The translations under genes and the position numbers were made by a program. This document shows, piece after piece, positions 17,436 to 25,590 of a stretch of DNA of 64,000 nt; position 1 is the stretch's first letter, and every line of letters starts with the position of its first letter. Origin of the DNA: Robinsoniella peoriensis (lineage in GTDB: Bacteria; Bacillota; Clostridia; Lachnospirales; Lachnospiraceae); the NCBI RefSeq assembly GCF_000797495.1, contig NZ_JTGN01000005.1, forward strand, positions 243,107 to 307,106. The letters run 5' to 3'. The notes beneath the pieces were generated by a model. That model was not told the origin of the DNA. It searched no databases and saw nothing but the letters and a program-made list of their open reading frames with translations.

Positions 17436-19241
17436 ATGAATGTTCTTCAGATGAGCATTTCAGGGGGATTATTGATTATCGGAATTATGGTTGTCCGGGC
17501 ACTTTACATCAACCGGATTTCAAAAAAGTTTTTTGTCTTACTGTGGGATATTGTTTTATTGCGGCTCCTTTTTCCATTTACTGTCACTTTTCAATTTATC
17601 ACAACAAATTTATTTACATCAGTACCAAAACAAATAGACCAGGTTATCCAGCAGAGAGTTTCGGATCTTCCACTTATAAAAGGCACCCCCGGTACTTATC
17701 TTTCGGCTGGCGTGGGAGTTTCACAACAGGAAAATATTCCTGTTTTTCAAATCATATGGTTATTTGGCTTGATTGCATTATCCCTATTTTTTATGATTGC
17801 ATACTATAGAGACTATCGGAAGCTGCGGGAAGCACTGCCCATAAAACACAATATATTCTTAAACCACTGGATGAAGGAAAAACAGCTTAAAAGAAAGGTT
17901 GTAATCCTGCTTTCAGACCGGGTAAATACACCGGTTACTTATGGTATTTTCTCGCCTAAAATTATACTTCCACGTACAATGGACCTGACTGACCACAATG
18001 CACTTAGGTTTGTATTGGAGCATGAATTTGTCCATATAAAATGCCATGATAATCTCTGGAAGATCGTTGCACTGGCTGCCCTGTGTATCCATTGGTTTAA
18101 TCCTACTGTCTGGATCATGCAGATTCTGTTTAACCGGGATCTGGAACTGTCCTGTGACGAAAAGGTGATAACATCGGTGGGCGCAGAAAAGCGGCAGGAA
18201 TATGCCCTTACGCTGATTAATCTTGCCGGGAACAAATCCGGAATCTCCTTTCTGCACAGCAGTTTTGGTAAGAATGTAATCAAAGAAAGGATTGTGTCAA
18301 TTATGAAATACAAAAAAACTTCTATAATAAGTTTTATATGCGTGATTGTATTAATCACCGCTGTATCCGTATTTTGGTTCATCTCACCGGACAATGATCA
18401 GATTCCTGCCTCTGCTTCCGAAAATGATAAACATACCGAAGAAGCCCAGGCAACCTCCGACAGCCAGAAAGAAACCGGAGGCAAAAGTGACCTGTCACAG
18501 ACAGAAAACCAGAAAAAAATAATAACGCCGGCAGCCGATATGAAATCAAAAAAATCTGACCGGCAGAATCAAAAAATTACAGATTCCGAAAAGAAATCGG
18601 GGAATGAAAATAAAACGCCAAAAACACAACCCATGGAAACAGAAGCCATAACGGAAGCAAAAACAGAAACTAATCAGACGGTGCCCCCCGAAACCAGTTC
18701 GTATACCTCGTCTGGCTTTGTTACAAGAATTGAAGGCAGTACCATGTACTTACAGGAAGAGGGACATGGAGACAGCAAGGTTGCATATGAATTAATCAAT
18801 GCCGTGATAAACATACCGGATGGTGTCAGAATGAATCAAACCGTTGAAGTCCATTACTATAAAAAAGACGGAAAAAATGTTGCCACAGAGGTAAACGGAG
18901 ATGGTACGGGTACAAAACCGATAGATACCGGGGATTATTTTAGCGGCAGCTATGAGCTGGCAAAAGACGGCATGACAATTAAATTAAGCATCAGTTCTTA
19001 TACGGACTGGTACACCTCAGCGCGGGGAAATGTCATGGGCACCATCATAAACAATGATGGGACGGAATCCGGATTTTATGGTGAGCTTATCATGACAGAT
19101 ACGGTTAACCAATATGACGTCACCACCGACAGTGGTCTGTCCTGCAGTTTCACCTTCTCTGGTGACACTTTAAACATTTCGTCTTCACCTGATACAATTT
19201 CGGGAGCCTATACGAAAACCAGTGCATACCGCCCTTCATAG
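17436..19241 (+). CDS. BlaR1-like M56 membrane peptidase with unfamiliar C-terminal sensor domain
   Basis: A 601-residue protein. The first 320 residues are a standard BlaR1/MecR1 peptidase: TM helices near 7-26, 32-58 and 103-124, the zinc motif HEFVH (His196, Glu197, His200) and a final TM near 296-316. In place of the penicillin-binding sensor there is a charged linker (about 320-425), then about 175 residues with two small beta-rich parts. One resembles an OB-like repeat (VTRIEGSTMYL through VHYYKKDGKNV). The other is a lipocalin-like or beta-sandwich stretch (YFSGSYELAKDGMTIKL onward). No beta-lactam-binding SxxK is evident. The signal is unknown. Confidence 0.85.
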   Translation: MNVLQMSISGGLLIIGIMVVRALYINRISKKFFVLLWDIVLLRLLFPFTVTFQFITTNLFTSVPKQIDQVIQQRVSDLPLIKGTPGTYLSAGVGVSQQENIPVFQIIWLFGLIALSLFFMIAYYRDYRKLREALPIKHNIFLNHWMKEKQLKRKVVILLSDRVNTPVTYGIFSPKIILPRTMDLTDHNALRFVLEHEFVHIKCHDNLWKIVALAALCIHWFNPTVWIMQILFNRDLELSCDEKVITSVGAEKRQEYALTLINLAGNKSGISFLHSSFGKNVIKERIVSIMKYKKTSIISFICVIVLITAVSVFWFISPDNDQIPASASENDKHTEEAQATSDSQKETGGKSDLSQTENQKKIITPAADMKSKKSDRQNQKITDSEKKSGNENKTPKTQPMETEAITEAKTETNQTVPPETSSYTSSGFVTRIEGSTMYLQEEGHGDSKVAYELINAVINIPDGVRMNQTVEVHYYKKDGKNVATEVNGDGTGTKPIDTGDYFSGSYELAKDGMTIKLSISSYTDWYTSARGNVMGTIINNDGTESGFYGELIMTDTVNQYDVTTDSGLSCSFTFSGDTLNISSSPDTISGAYTKTSAYRPS

Positions 19242-19381
19242 CTTATCTGATATATAGCAAAGAGGATACCGCAAACTATCAATCAACATGATATTTTGCA
19301 CATCCTCCATCATTTTCTATCATTTCTAACTCAATTATTTAAAACTCTATCATTTAAAACCTGCCATTTAAAATCCCAAAT

Positions 19382-19720
19382 CTAATGTGTCCCCCGTACA
19401 ACTTCAATACCACTTTCTGCTATCATATCCAGTATTCTGGAAATTACGGGACATTCCTTTCCATCCCGGTCTTTTGTACACACCCCTGCATGTACGGTCT
19501 GAATTCCTTCCTGCACAAGGCGCTGCAGTTTTTCCTGCATCCCTTTATCTGTTGCCGGATCGTTTTCGCAGCCGTTGCACCGCATAAAAACAGCAACCTC
19601 TGCTTCCTCTTTCGCGTAACGGGAAAATGATTTGCTGCGTGCATAAAACGCTTTCATACACGCTGCTCCTGTACATATTTCATTTGCCTTGAGGCAATTT
19701 AACATTCCTATTTTTTTCAT
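19382..19720 (-). CDS. CGGC-domain putative metal-binding protein
   Basis: A 112-residue cytosolic protein with cysteines typical of the CGGC family: CLKANEICTGAAC near the start, CNGC in the middle and a later GVCTKDRDGKECP. The family is thought to bind a metal; function is not established. It lies 2 bp after the btuD stop and has no strong ribosome site of its own, so it is probably translated by coupling at the end of the B12 uptake operon. A role in corrinoid or cobalt handling is a guess from context. Confidence 0.75.
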   Translation of the reverse strand: MKKIGMLNCLKANEICTGAACMKAFYARSKSFSRYAKEEAEVAVFMRCNGCENDPATDKGMQEKLQRLVQEGIQTVHAGVCTKDRDGKECPVISRILDMIAESGIEVVRGTH

Positions 19721-19722
19721 AA

Positions 19723-20493
19723 TTATTTTTTAAACCCCGGTCTGTATAAAATGTGTAAAAGCCCATCTTGATCTTTTAACAGTTCCACATCTACCTCATA
19801 GACTTCTTTTATAAATTCTTTGGTCAGTACTTCTTCTGGTGTACCAAAAGCTACGATTTTTCCATCTTTCACAACAAATATTTTATTGCAGTACATGGCT
19901 GCAATATTTAAATCGTGTATGGCAGATACGACAGTCAGATTTAATGATCGGACGATATCCATCAGCTGGAGCTGGTATTTAATATCCAGATGATTAGTAG
20001 GTTCATCCAGAACAAGGCAGTTGGTTTTCTGTGCCAAAGCCCTTGCCAGAATAACTCTTTGCTGCTCACCGCCGGAAAGTGTTGAAAAACTTCTGTCCCG
20101 GAATTCTTTCATGCCTACCTTTTCAAGTGACTCCGAGACAATGCCAAAATCATTCGCATTGTCTCTTTCCATTGCCTTTTTGTGAGGTGAACGCCCCATA
20201 AGGACAACATCCTGAACTGAAAAATCAAAATTATAATAATTGTGCTGTGCCACTACCGCCATTTCTCTAGCAGATTCTTTGACAGAGTAGGCTTGAATTG
20301 CTTTACCATTTAATTGCACTTCACCTGATTTCGGATGCAGCACACGGTAAATACATTTTAGAAGTGTACTTTTTCCGCTGCCATTGGGACCCAGGATACC
20401 GACAAATTCCTTATCTTTAATTTCTACACTCATCCCTTTTATGATCCGGGTACCTTCCAGAAATACTTCAAGATCTTTTGTACTTATTTCCAT
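19723..20493 (-). CDS. btuD: Vitamin B12/corrinoid ABC transporter ATPase
   Basis: A 256-residue FecE/BtuD-class ATPase with Walker A GPNGSGKST, signature LSGGEQQR and Walker B CLVLDEPTNHLD. Its ATG overlaps the permease stop by one base (TGATG). By sequence alone the family includes siderophore transporters; the cobalamin riboswitch in front of the operon makes corrinoid the likely substrate. Confidence 0.92.
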   Translation of the reverse strand: MEISTKDLEVFLEGTRIIKGMSVEIKDKEFVGILGPNGSGKSTLLKCIYRVLHPKSGEVQLNGKAIQAYSVKESAREMAVVAQHNYYNFDFSVQDVVLMGRSPHKKAMERDNANDFGIVSESLEKVGMKEFRDRSFSTLSGGEQQRVILARALAQKTNCLVLDEPTNHLDIKYQLQLMDIVRSLNLTVVSAIHDLNIAAMYCNKIFVVKDGKIVAFGTPEEVLTKEFIKEVYEVDVELLKDQDGLLHILYRPGFKK

Positions 20494-21542
20494 CAGTTAT
20501 TTCCTCCAAACCCATATTTTTTACGAACCATCAAAAAGATGAAGCAAGGCGCACCAATCATGGATGTCAGAATGCCAATCGGCAACTCTGAGCCGTGTAT
20601 GATAACACGGCATAATACATCTGCCCAGATCAGAAAAACCGCTCCCAACAGCGCACTTAAAGGAATCAGTTTTTTATGGTCGGTACCAACAACCATGCGT
20701 ACGATATGTGGAATAATCAGACCTACGAAACCGATCATTCCGGAACTGTATACTACAAATCCAATCATGGCTGAAGAAATCAACAGATATAACTGTCTCC
20801 ATTTATGCAGATCCGTACCCAGGGTTATCGCAGCATCATCCCCTAAAAGCATCAGGTTCAAAGTGCGGTGCTGGGTCCAGAAAAACAGGGTTCCCAATAA
20901 TATTACAGGTGCGATGAACAGCAGCTTTTCCCATTTTGCACCTGCCAGGCTTCCCATCATCCAGTAAGTGACGGTCTGGATTTTATCTTTGTCATTAACC
21001 AGATAGACGATGAAATTAGAAAATGCAGAGCAGACGGCACTTAATGCCATACCTGCTAAAAGCAGTTTTACAGAATTTGCCCGTCCTCCTATATTTGCTA
21101 TCATCACCACTGCTACCGAGATGCCAAAAGCCCCCAGAAACGCCATAATCCCCACTGTATTTGCTCCGAAAGCAACTCCCACCCCCAGCATAATCGACAG
21201 AGTTGCACCAAGGGATGCACCGGATGAAATTCCCAGCACATAGGGATCCGCCAGCGGATTTTTCACAATCGCCTGCATAATTACGCCGCAGACGGAAAGC
21301 CCCATTCCCACCAGAAGTGCCAGCACCAGGCGTGGCATGCGGATAAACCATACCACGTCGTGAATTTTGCCGGAGCTCAGACTGGCTGCATCACCGATCC
21401 CAAAAAGTTTAAACATGACAATCTGATAAACCTCCCGGACGGTAATGCCAGTAGAGCCTATCGTGACCGCCGTCAGAATAGTAGCTGCCAATGCAGCCAG
21501 CAGCAAAATACATAGTGTGGCATAAGATGCCTTATTTTTCAT
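20493..21542 (-). CDS. btuC: Vitamin B12/corrinoid ABC transporter permease (FecCD family)
   Basis: A 349-residue FecCD/BtuC permease with about ten hydrophobic helices. Family motifs include GLSVCGVIMQAIVKNPLADP and the conserved GLIIPHIVR near the C-terminus. It works with the ATPase encoded immediately downstream and the binding protein encoded 69 bp upstream. Confidence 0.93.
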   Translation of the reverse strand: MKNKASYATLCILLLAALAATILTAVTIGSTGITVREVYQIVMFKLFGIGDAASLSSGKIHDVVWFIRMPRLVLALLVGMGLSVCGVIMQAIVKNPLADPYVLGISSGASLGATLSIMLGVGVAFGANTVGIMAFLGAFGISVAVVMIANIGGRANSVKLLLAGMALSAVCSAFSNFIVYLVNDKDKIQTVTYWMMGSLAGAKWEKLLFIAPVILLGTLFFWTQHRTLNLMLLGDDAAITLGTDLHKWRQLYLLISSAMIGFVVYSSGMIGFVGLIIPHIVRMVVGTDHKKLIPLSALLGAVFLIWADVLCRVIIHGSELPIGILTSMIGAPCFIFLMVRKKYGFGGNN

Positions 21543-21611
21543 GACTACCCCCTTGCGTACCGCAGCCTCTGCGATACGATTTTATTAAGGTAATTGCGGT
21601 TACTACCACTG

Positions 21612-22787
21612 TTAATCCTGATATAATTCCGGATACAGTGCCTTTCCAATCGCATTTAAGCCGTCAATTGTACGAATGCCGCTTGTATAAACATCGCTGA
21701 GATTCAGTGGGAATACCTGGCTGTCTTTTACTGCTTTCAGACTGCTGTAAGCCGGATTTTCCGTGATACTCTTTACCGCATCTGAACCTGCACCTTCTCC
21801 ATATCCATCCATGTGGATCGTAAAAATAACATCCGGATCTAAATTTACAATATCCTCGGCGCTGATATCCTTTGCGGTATCCACCAGTTCTCCGCCCATT
21901 TTGGTTACCATATCCCCCGCCAGAGATGTTTTGTCGTAAATACTAATGGTGTCGCCGAGGAACTCTATAATCAGCACTTTTTTCTTCTCCTGGCCCTGTG
22001 TCGCTGTGGTTACCTTGTCTACGGACGCTTTCATTTCATCCACAAGTGCCTGGGCTTTGTCTTCCACATTGAAAATCTTTCCTACAGTCAGGATATCCTG
22101 ATATTCATTGTCTACGGTTCTGTTTTCACTGATATCATTGGAGTTCAGTGCCATATAGGTATTAACGCCATTCTCCTGCCAGTAATCCACGTCCCCCAGG
22201 GACTTGTCTGAAAAAGTGGATTTCCATGCCAGAATAAAGTCCGGTTCCAGCATAATGGCTGCTTCCTTGCTCATCGCTGCATTGGAATCCGTGAAATCAT
22301 TAAATTCTTTATCTTTAATTTTGGCATAAGCCTCACGCAGAGACGGCGAAATATCATCTTCGCTCACCCCAATGATGGAAATAATGTTGTCTTCCAATCC
22401 AAGTGCCAGCATTGTCTCAACGGAATTCTGCCATGCCGTGATTACTTTTTTCGGTGCTTCCGTAAAGGTCTCTTCCACGGGTTCCTTATTAAAATTGAAA
22501 GTACTGATTGTCAACGGATAATGGTCTGTCTCTGATTTTGATGCTGACTGCGCTGCTGTTTCAGATTCACCGGATACATCTGTAGAACCTTCTGAAGACT
22601 CTCCCGCTTTATTATCGGTCTGTGCCGCAGTCTCTGTCTCCGTTTTTGCCTCTGTTTTCGCCTCTGTAACAGCTTCTGTTTTTGCCTCTGTCTGCGCCTG
22701 CGTTGCTGCCGTACTATTTCCTGATCCACAGGCTGTCAATACTCCCATTAAGCCTGCCAGTGCGATAACTGCTAATTTCTTTTTCAT
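21612..22787 (-). CDS. btuF: Vitamin B12/corrinoid-binding lipoprotein
   Basis: A 391-residue lipoprotein. The start is set at 22787 because AAAGGAG precedes it and the product begins with a clean signal and lipobox (LTAC). The open frame to 22988 runs back into the riboswitch leader and is not translated. A Glu/Thr/Ala/Lys repeat-rich linker covers about residues 25-80. The periplasmic-binding domain (FecB/BtuF type) contains KKVITAWQNSVETMLALG and a DPDVIFTIH segment. It is the first gene of the riboswitch-controlled operon. Confidence 0.92.
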   Translation of the reverse strand: MKKKLAVIALAGLMGVLTACGSGNSTAATQAQTEAKTEAVTEAKTEAKTETETAAQTDNKAGESSEGSTDVSGESETAAQSASKSETDHYPLTISTFNFNKEPVEETFTEAPKKVITAWQNSVETMLALGLEDNIISIIGVSEDDISPSLREAYAKIKDKEFNDFTDSNAAMSKEAAIMLEPDFILAWKSTFSDKSLGDVDYWQENGVNTYMALNSNDISENRTVDNEYQDILTVGKIFNVEDKAQALVDEMKASVDKVTTATQGQEKKKVLIIEFLGDTISIYDKTSLAGDMVTKMGGELVDTAKDISAEDIVNLDPDVIFTIHMDGYGEGAGSDAVKSITENPAYSSLKAVKDSQVFPLNLSDVYTSGIRTIDGLNAIGKALYPELYQD

Positions 22788-22864
22788 CTGAATTTCTCCT
22801 TTGTTTTTATTTATACCACCGCATATCCCATATTTTAAAAAGAAAATACTTATCTGTTTTAAAC

Positions 22865-22897
22865 AAAAAAAATGCCCGCGTAATCGCAGACATTTTG
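22865..22897 (-). terminator. Riboswitch expression-platform terminator
   Basis: On the minus strand AATGTCTGCG pairs with CGCGGGCATT (22885-22894 with 22871-22880) around ATTA and runs into T8. It sits between the cobalamin aptamer and the btuF start, where a B12-bound aptamer would be expected to stop transcription. Confidence 0.85.
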
Positions 22898-22956
22898 TTA
22901 AAAGCCACATAAAATATTCAGAAATCCGGGCAAACTTTATCTGATGGCCCTGACCG

Positions 22957-23049
22957 GAGTGTCTCTGAAAAATAATTGCACCATTCACCCCTCTTAACTG
23001 GACAGATCAGTCAGAGTTCTGTAGATACAAGCATTTTTCAGACACACTC
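22957..23049 (-). other. Long stem in the btu leader
   Basis: Two 17-nt arms (23033-23049 and 22957-22973, GAGTGTGTCTG with its complement) pair with one mismatch and bracket a 59-nt loop. It lies between aptamer and terminator and could serve as an intermediate element of the expression platform. Confidence 0.55.
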
Positions 23050-23116
23050 AAAGAATATTGATGGACTTATTTCTCTGTATATGGAATGGATACTTTCTGC
23101 GGAAGATACCAACCCT

Positions 23117-23278
23117 ATATTAAGCAGGTTTCCTGACTTATGGTTATAACGCAAAGACACGCCTTCTCACAAAAATGCAATGGCTCTCTATGGCTTTGCT
23201 CACCAATCACAGTGACCGGATCGTTTAGGATTCTACACCTAATTCCCTTTTACCCCACATGCAGCGGGCACTTAATAT
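23117..23278 (-). promoter_or_regulatory. Cobalamin (B12) riboswitch aptamer
   Basis: On the minus strand the conserved core is clear: AAAAGGGAATTAGGTG with downstream ATCC, then GGTCACTGTGATTGGTGAGC, and the B12 box GTCAGGAAACCTGC. The closing P1 helix pairs ATATTAAG (23271-23278) with CTTAATAT (23117-23124), which fixes the limits. It controls btuF, btuC, btuD and the CGGC gene, lowering expression when cobalamin is plentiful. Confidence 0.92.
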
Positions 23279-23291
23279 TTTATGCTTGTAC

Positions 23292-23321
23292 ATTCTACAC
23301 CCTGTTTTGATATAAAGTCAA
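23292..23321 (-). promoter_or_regulatory. Promoter of the btu operon, overlapping the upstream gene's stop
   Basis: Minus-strand -35 TTGACT (23316-23321) contains the TGA stop of the UroD-like gene. It is followed after 18 bp by -10 TAGAAT (23292-23297). The predicted RNA starts just before the P1 helix of the riboswitch. Confidence 0.65.
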
Positions 23322-24382
23322 CCGTTAATTGCAGTATTGATAACTTTTGTTCTTTCGTACATTCCAACATACCCCACAGTTTCTTCATACAACGCCCGAA
23401 GGCTTTCTAATTTCCAGTCTTCCGTTGACCCGTTTCCCATGGTAACCATTAAGCGTCCATCTTCCCGCCAATAGGCATCCAGAAGATACCTGACTTCCTC
23501 TCTCACCTCTTCCGGTGTTCCAAAAGGTATCGTCTGCTGCACATCGAATCCCGCAAGAATACAAATCTTATCTCCGTATACGGCGGCAATCCTTTTTTCA
23601 TCCATGGTATATTTTTGTATGGGATGAATGACATCCAGCCCAATTTCAATAAACTCCGGAAGAAACAACTCAATGTTTCCGCAGGTATGAAGCCAGAAAT
23701 GGGTACCAAGTTCATGGGCCTTCCCGAATATCTGCTGATAATAGGGTTTAAAGAATTCCCGGAAGATATCCAGTGAAAAAAACGGGGAGTTTTGTGTTCC
23801 CAGGTCATCTGAAACAAAGAATCCGTCGATTTTCATCTCCGTGCAGGCTCTCTCCATAATCCGTATATAGAAGTCCGTCAGTTTTTGATAGAGGCGGTGG
23901 ATTTCATCGGGGTATAAATAAAAATCCATCAACGCATTTTCCATGCCCCGCAGCGACCAGTGGCGTTCAAATAATCCATACCACCATCTTGCCAGGGTAT
24001 ATCGTTCTCCGGAGGGCTTCTTCTCCGGGATCAGCCCAGGATACTCTGGATCCGGAAATGTCTCAAAGAATTTTTCTGCTTCCCCGCTCTCCCAGTCTTC
24101 AATTAAAATCCTGGCATCCCATCCTTTTTCCTCCATATCTTTCATATCTGTGCCTGCCCAGCGGTAATCCGGATCATCTGCCGGAGCATGAATCAGATCG
24201 GGAATGTTCAGAAACACATCCTCAATATCTCTTGGATAACCGGAAAGCCATGCTTCTCTTTCCTTTGTATTCCAGCCAAACACATTCTCTCCGATCCACA
24301 AATCATAGAGAATCGGCGGTCTGGATGCTGCTCCTCTGCCTTCAATTACGTCTTTTACTTGCTGCTTGCTTAAACAGTTCAT
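23318..24382 (-). CDS. Uroporphyrinogen decarboxylase (URO-D) family protein, non-haem type
   Basis: A 354-residue TIM-barrel protein of the URO-D superfamily, which includes haem-pathway HemE and corrinoid/CoM methyltransferases such as MtaA and MtbA. It has the HTCGN motif (His-x-Cys) of the methyltransferase branch and the GDKICILAGFDVQ segment. Where MtaA/MtbA supply a third zinc ligand (GC) it reads MGNGS, so classic zinc methyl transfer is doubtful. It is the last gene of the beta-xylosidase operon, 39 bp after the alcohol dehydrogenase. The substrate is unknown; demethylation or decarboxylation of a plant-derived compound is possible. Confidence 0.82.
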   Translation of the reverse strand: MNCLSKQQVKDVIEGRGAASRPPILYDLWIGENVFGWNTKEREAWLSGYPRDIEDVFLNIPDLIHAPADDPDYRWAGTDMKDMEEKGWDARILIEDWESGEAEKFFETFPDPEYPGLIPEKKPSGERYTLARWWYGLFERHWSLRGMENALMDFYLYPDEIHRLYQKLTDFYIRIMERACTEMKIDGFFVSDDLGTQNSPFFSLDIFREFFKPYYQQIFGKAHELGTHFWLHTCGNIELFLPEFIEIGLDVIHPIQKYTMDEKRIAAVYGDKICILAGFDVQQTIPFGTPEEVREEVRYLLDAYWREDGRLMVTMGNGSTEDWKLESLRALYEETVGYVGMYERTKVINTAING

Positions 24383-24421
24383 CTGCCTTACACTCCTTTT
24401 CTTTCATGCAGGTGCCAGATT

Positions 24422-25585
24422 CTAATCCCGCTCATAGCAGGAAACCAGCAGCTCATACATTTCCTCAATGTCAGCCACTCTCGGGTTGTTCAGATAATCG
24501 CCCAGTACCTGTCCGCAGTCTGCAATCTCACGGATATCTTCCATGGTAACCCCAAGTTCTTTATAGCCAGTCCAGAGACCGATCTTTTTTAAGAAACGGT
24601 CTATTTCCTTACAGCATTTTGCCGCAGCTGTGTCTTCTGTTTCCGACTGGAGCCCGGGATTTAAAATTCTTCCTACTGCAGCAAATTTCTCCACTGCTGC
24701 GGGGTAAGTGTATCTGGTAAATGCGGGATAAAACGCAGCCAGTGCCTGTCCATGAGTCACCTGGGGACAGTGGCCTCCCACCTGCATGCCCAGTCCATGG
24801 GGCAGTGTTACACCGGCATTGGCGTTTGTCAATCCACCCAGGGTATCCGCCCATGCCATCCTGGAACGGGCTTCCATGTCATTCCCGTCTGCCAGCGCTT
24901 TGGGCAAATATTCCACAATGGCTGCTATGGCTTCCAATGCCATCCGTTCAACCATTGAACTGGTATTTATCGAGAGATATGCCTCAAAATTATGACAGAA
25001 TGCATCGAACCCGGTTTGTGCTGTTACCGCTTTTGGCATACTCCTGGTCAGTTCCGGGTCTACAATTGCAATTTTGGGAAAAATATTCCGATGCCAGACT
25101 GCAGACTTATACTTGTCTTTCGTCCGGGTAATCACAGCACATTGGGTCACCTGTGAACCCGTTCCTGCGGTTGTCCCGATTGCAATCACCGGCAGTGTCT
25201 TATCTGTGGGCCCCTCTGTATGGCAGTTATAATCCCATACGGTACCGGGGTGTGACGCCTCCACTGCGATTGCTTTCGCGGTGTCCATTGCAGATCCGCC
25301 CCCCAGTCCAATGATTACCTCTGCCCCAAGTTTTTTTGCCATTTCAGCGCCTTCTGTTACCAGATCAGTAGTAGGATTGGGTGATACACCGTCATAATGT
25401 GCCGTTTTAATACCTGCCCCCTGCAAAAGTTCAAGAACCCGGCGGGCTGCATTTACAGAGGATTTTCCTTTTCCAGTCACCAGCAGTGCTTTATTTCCAA
25501 ACCGCTTTACCAATTTTGCTGTCTCTACCAGCTTCCCGCACCCAAAGATTATTTCGGTGGGGCTATAGTAAGTAAATGCCTTCAT
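24422..25585 (-). CDS. Iron-type alcohol dehydrogenase
   Basis: A 387-residue group III (Fe-ADH) dehydrogenase. The start at 25585 (MKAFTYYSP) is preceded by GGAGGA. It shows the nucleotide-binding GLGGGSAMDTAKA motif, TAGTGSQVT, and metal-ligand region residues DAFCHNFEAY and LPHGLGMQVGGHCPQVTHG with the expected histidines. Such enzymes reduce aldehydes or oxidise alcohols with NAD(P). It lies 5 bp after the beta-xylosidase gene; the sugar-derived substrate is unknown. Confidence 0.9.
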   Translation of the reverse strand: MKAFTYYSPTEIIFGCGKLVETAKLVKRFGNKALLVTGKGKSSVNAARRVLELLQGAGIKTAHYDGVSPNPTTDLVTEGAEMAKKLGAEVIIGLGGGSAMDTAKAIAVEASHPGTVWDYNCHTEGPTDKTLPVIAIGTTAGTGSQVTQCAVITRTKDKYKSAVWHRNIFPKIAIVDPELTRSMPKAVTAQTGFDAFCHNFEAYLSINTSSMVERMALEAIAAIVEYLPKALADGNDMEARSRMAWADTLGGLTNANAGVTLPHGLGMQVGGHCPQVTHGQALAAFYPAFTRYTYPAAVEKFAAVGRILNPGLQSETEDTAAAKCCKEIDRFLKKIGLWTGYKELGVTMEDIREIADCGQVLGDYLNNPRVADIEEMYELLVSCYERD

Positions 25586-25590
25586 TTTTG

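Noticed and set aside
19242-19381. Possible terminator after the BlaR1-like gene
   Set aside because: A GAGGAT/ATCCTC pairing exists but with a long loop and no T run; not convincing.
22788-22988. N-terminal extension of the btuF frame
   Set aside because: It would run through the riboswitch terminator; the ATG at 22787 has a good ribosome site and starts a clean lipoprotein signal.
24721-25131. 136-codon plus-strand frame
   Set aside because: Antisense to the Fe-alcohol dehydrogenase gene, with Pro/His/Cys-rich translation typical of a shadow frame.
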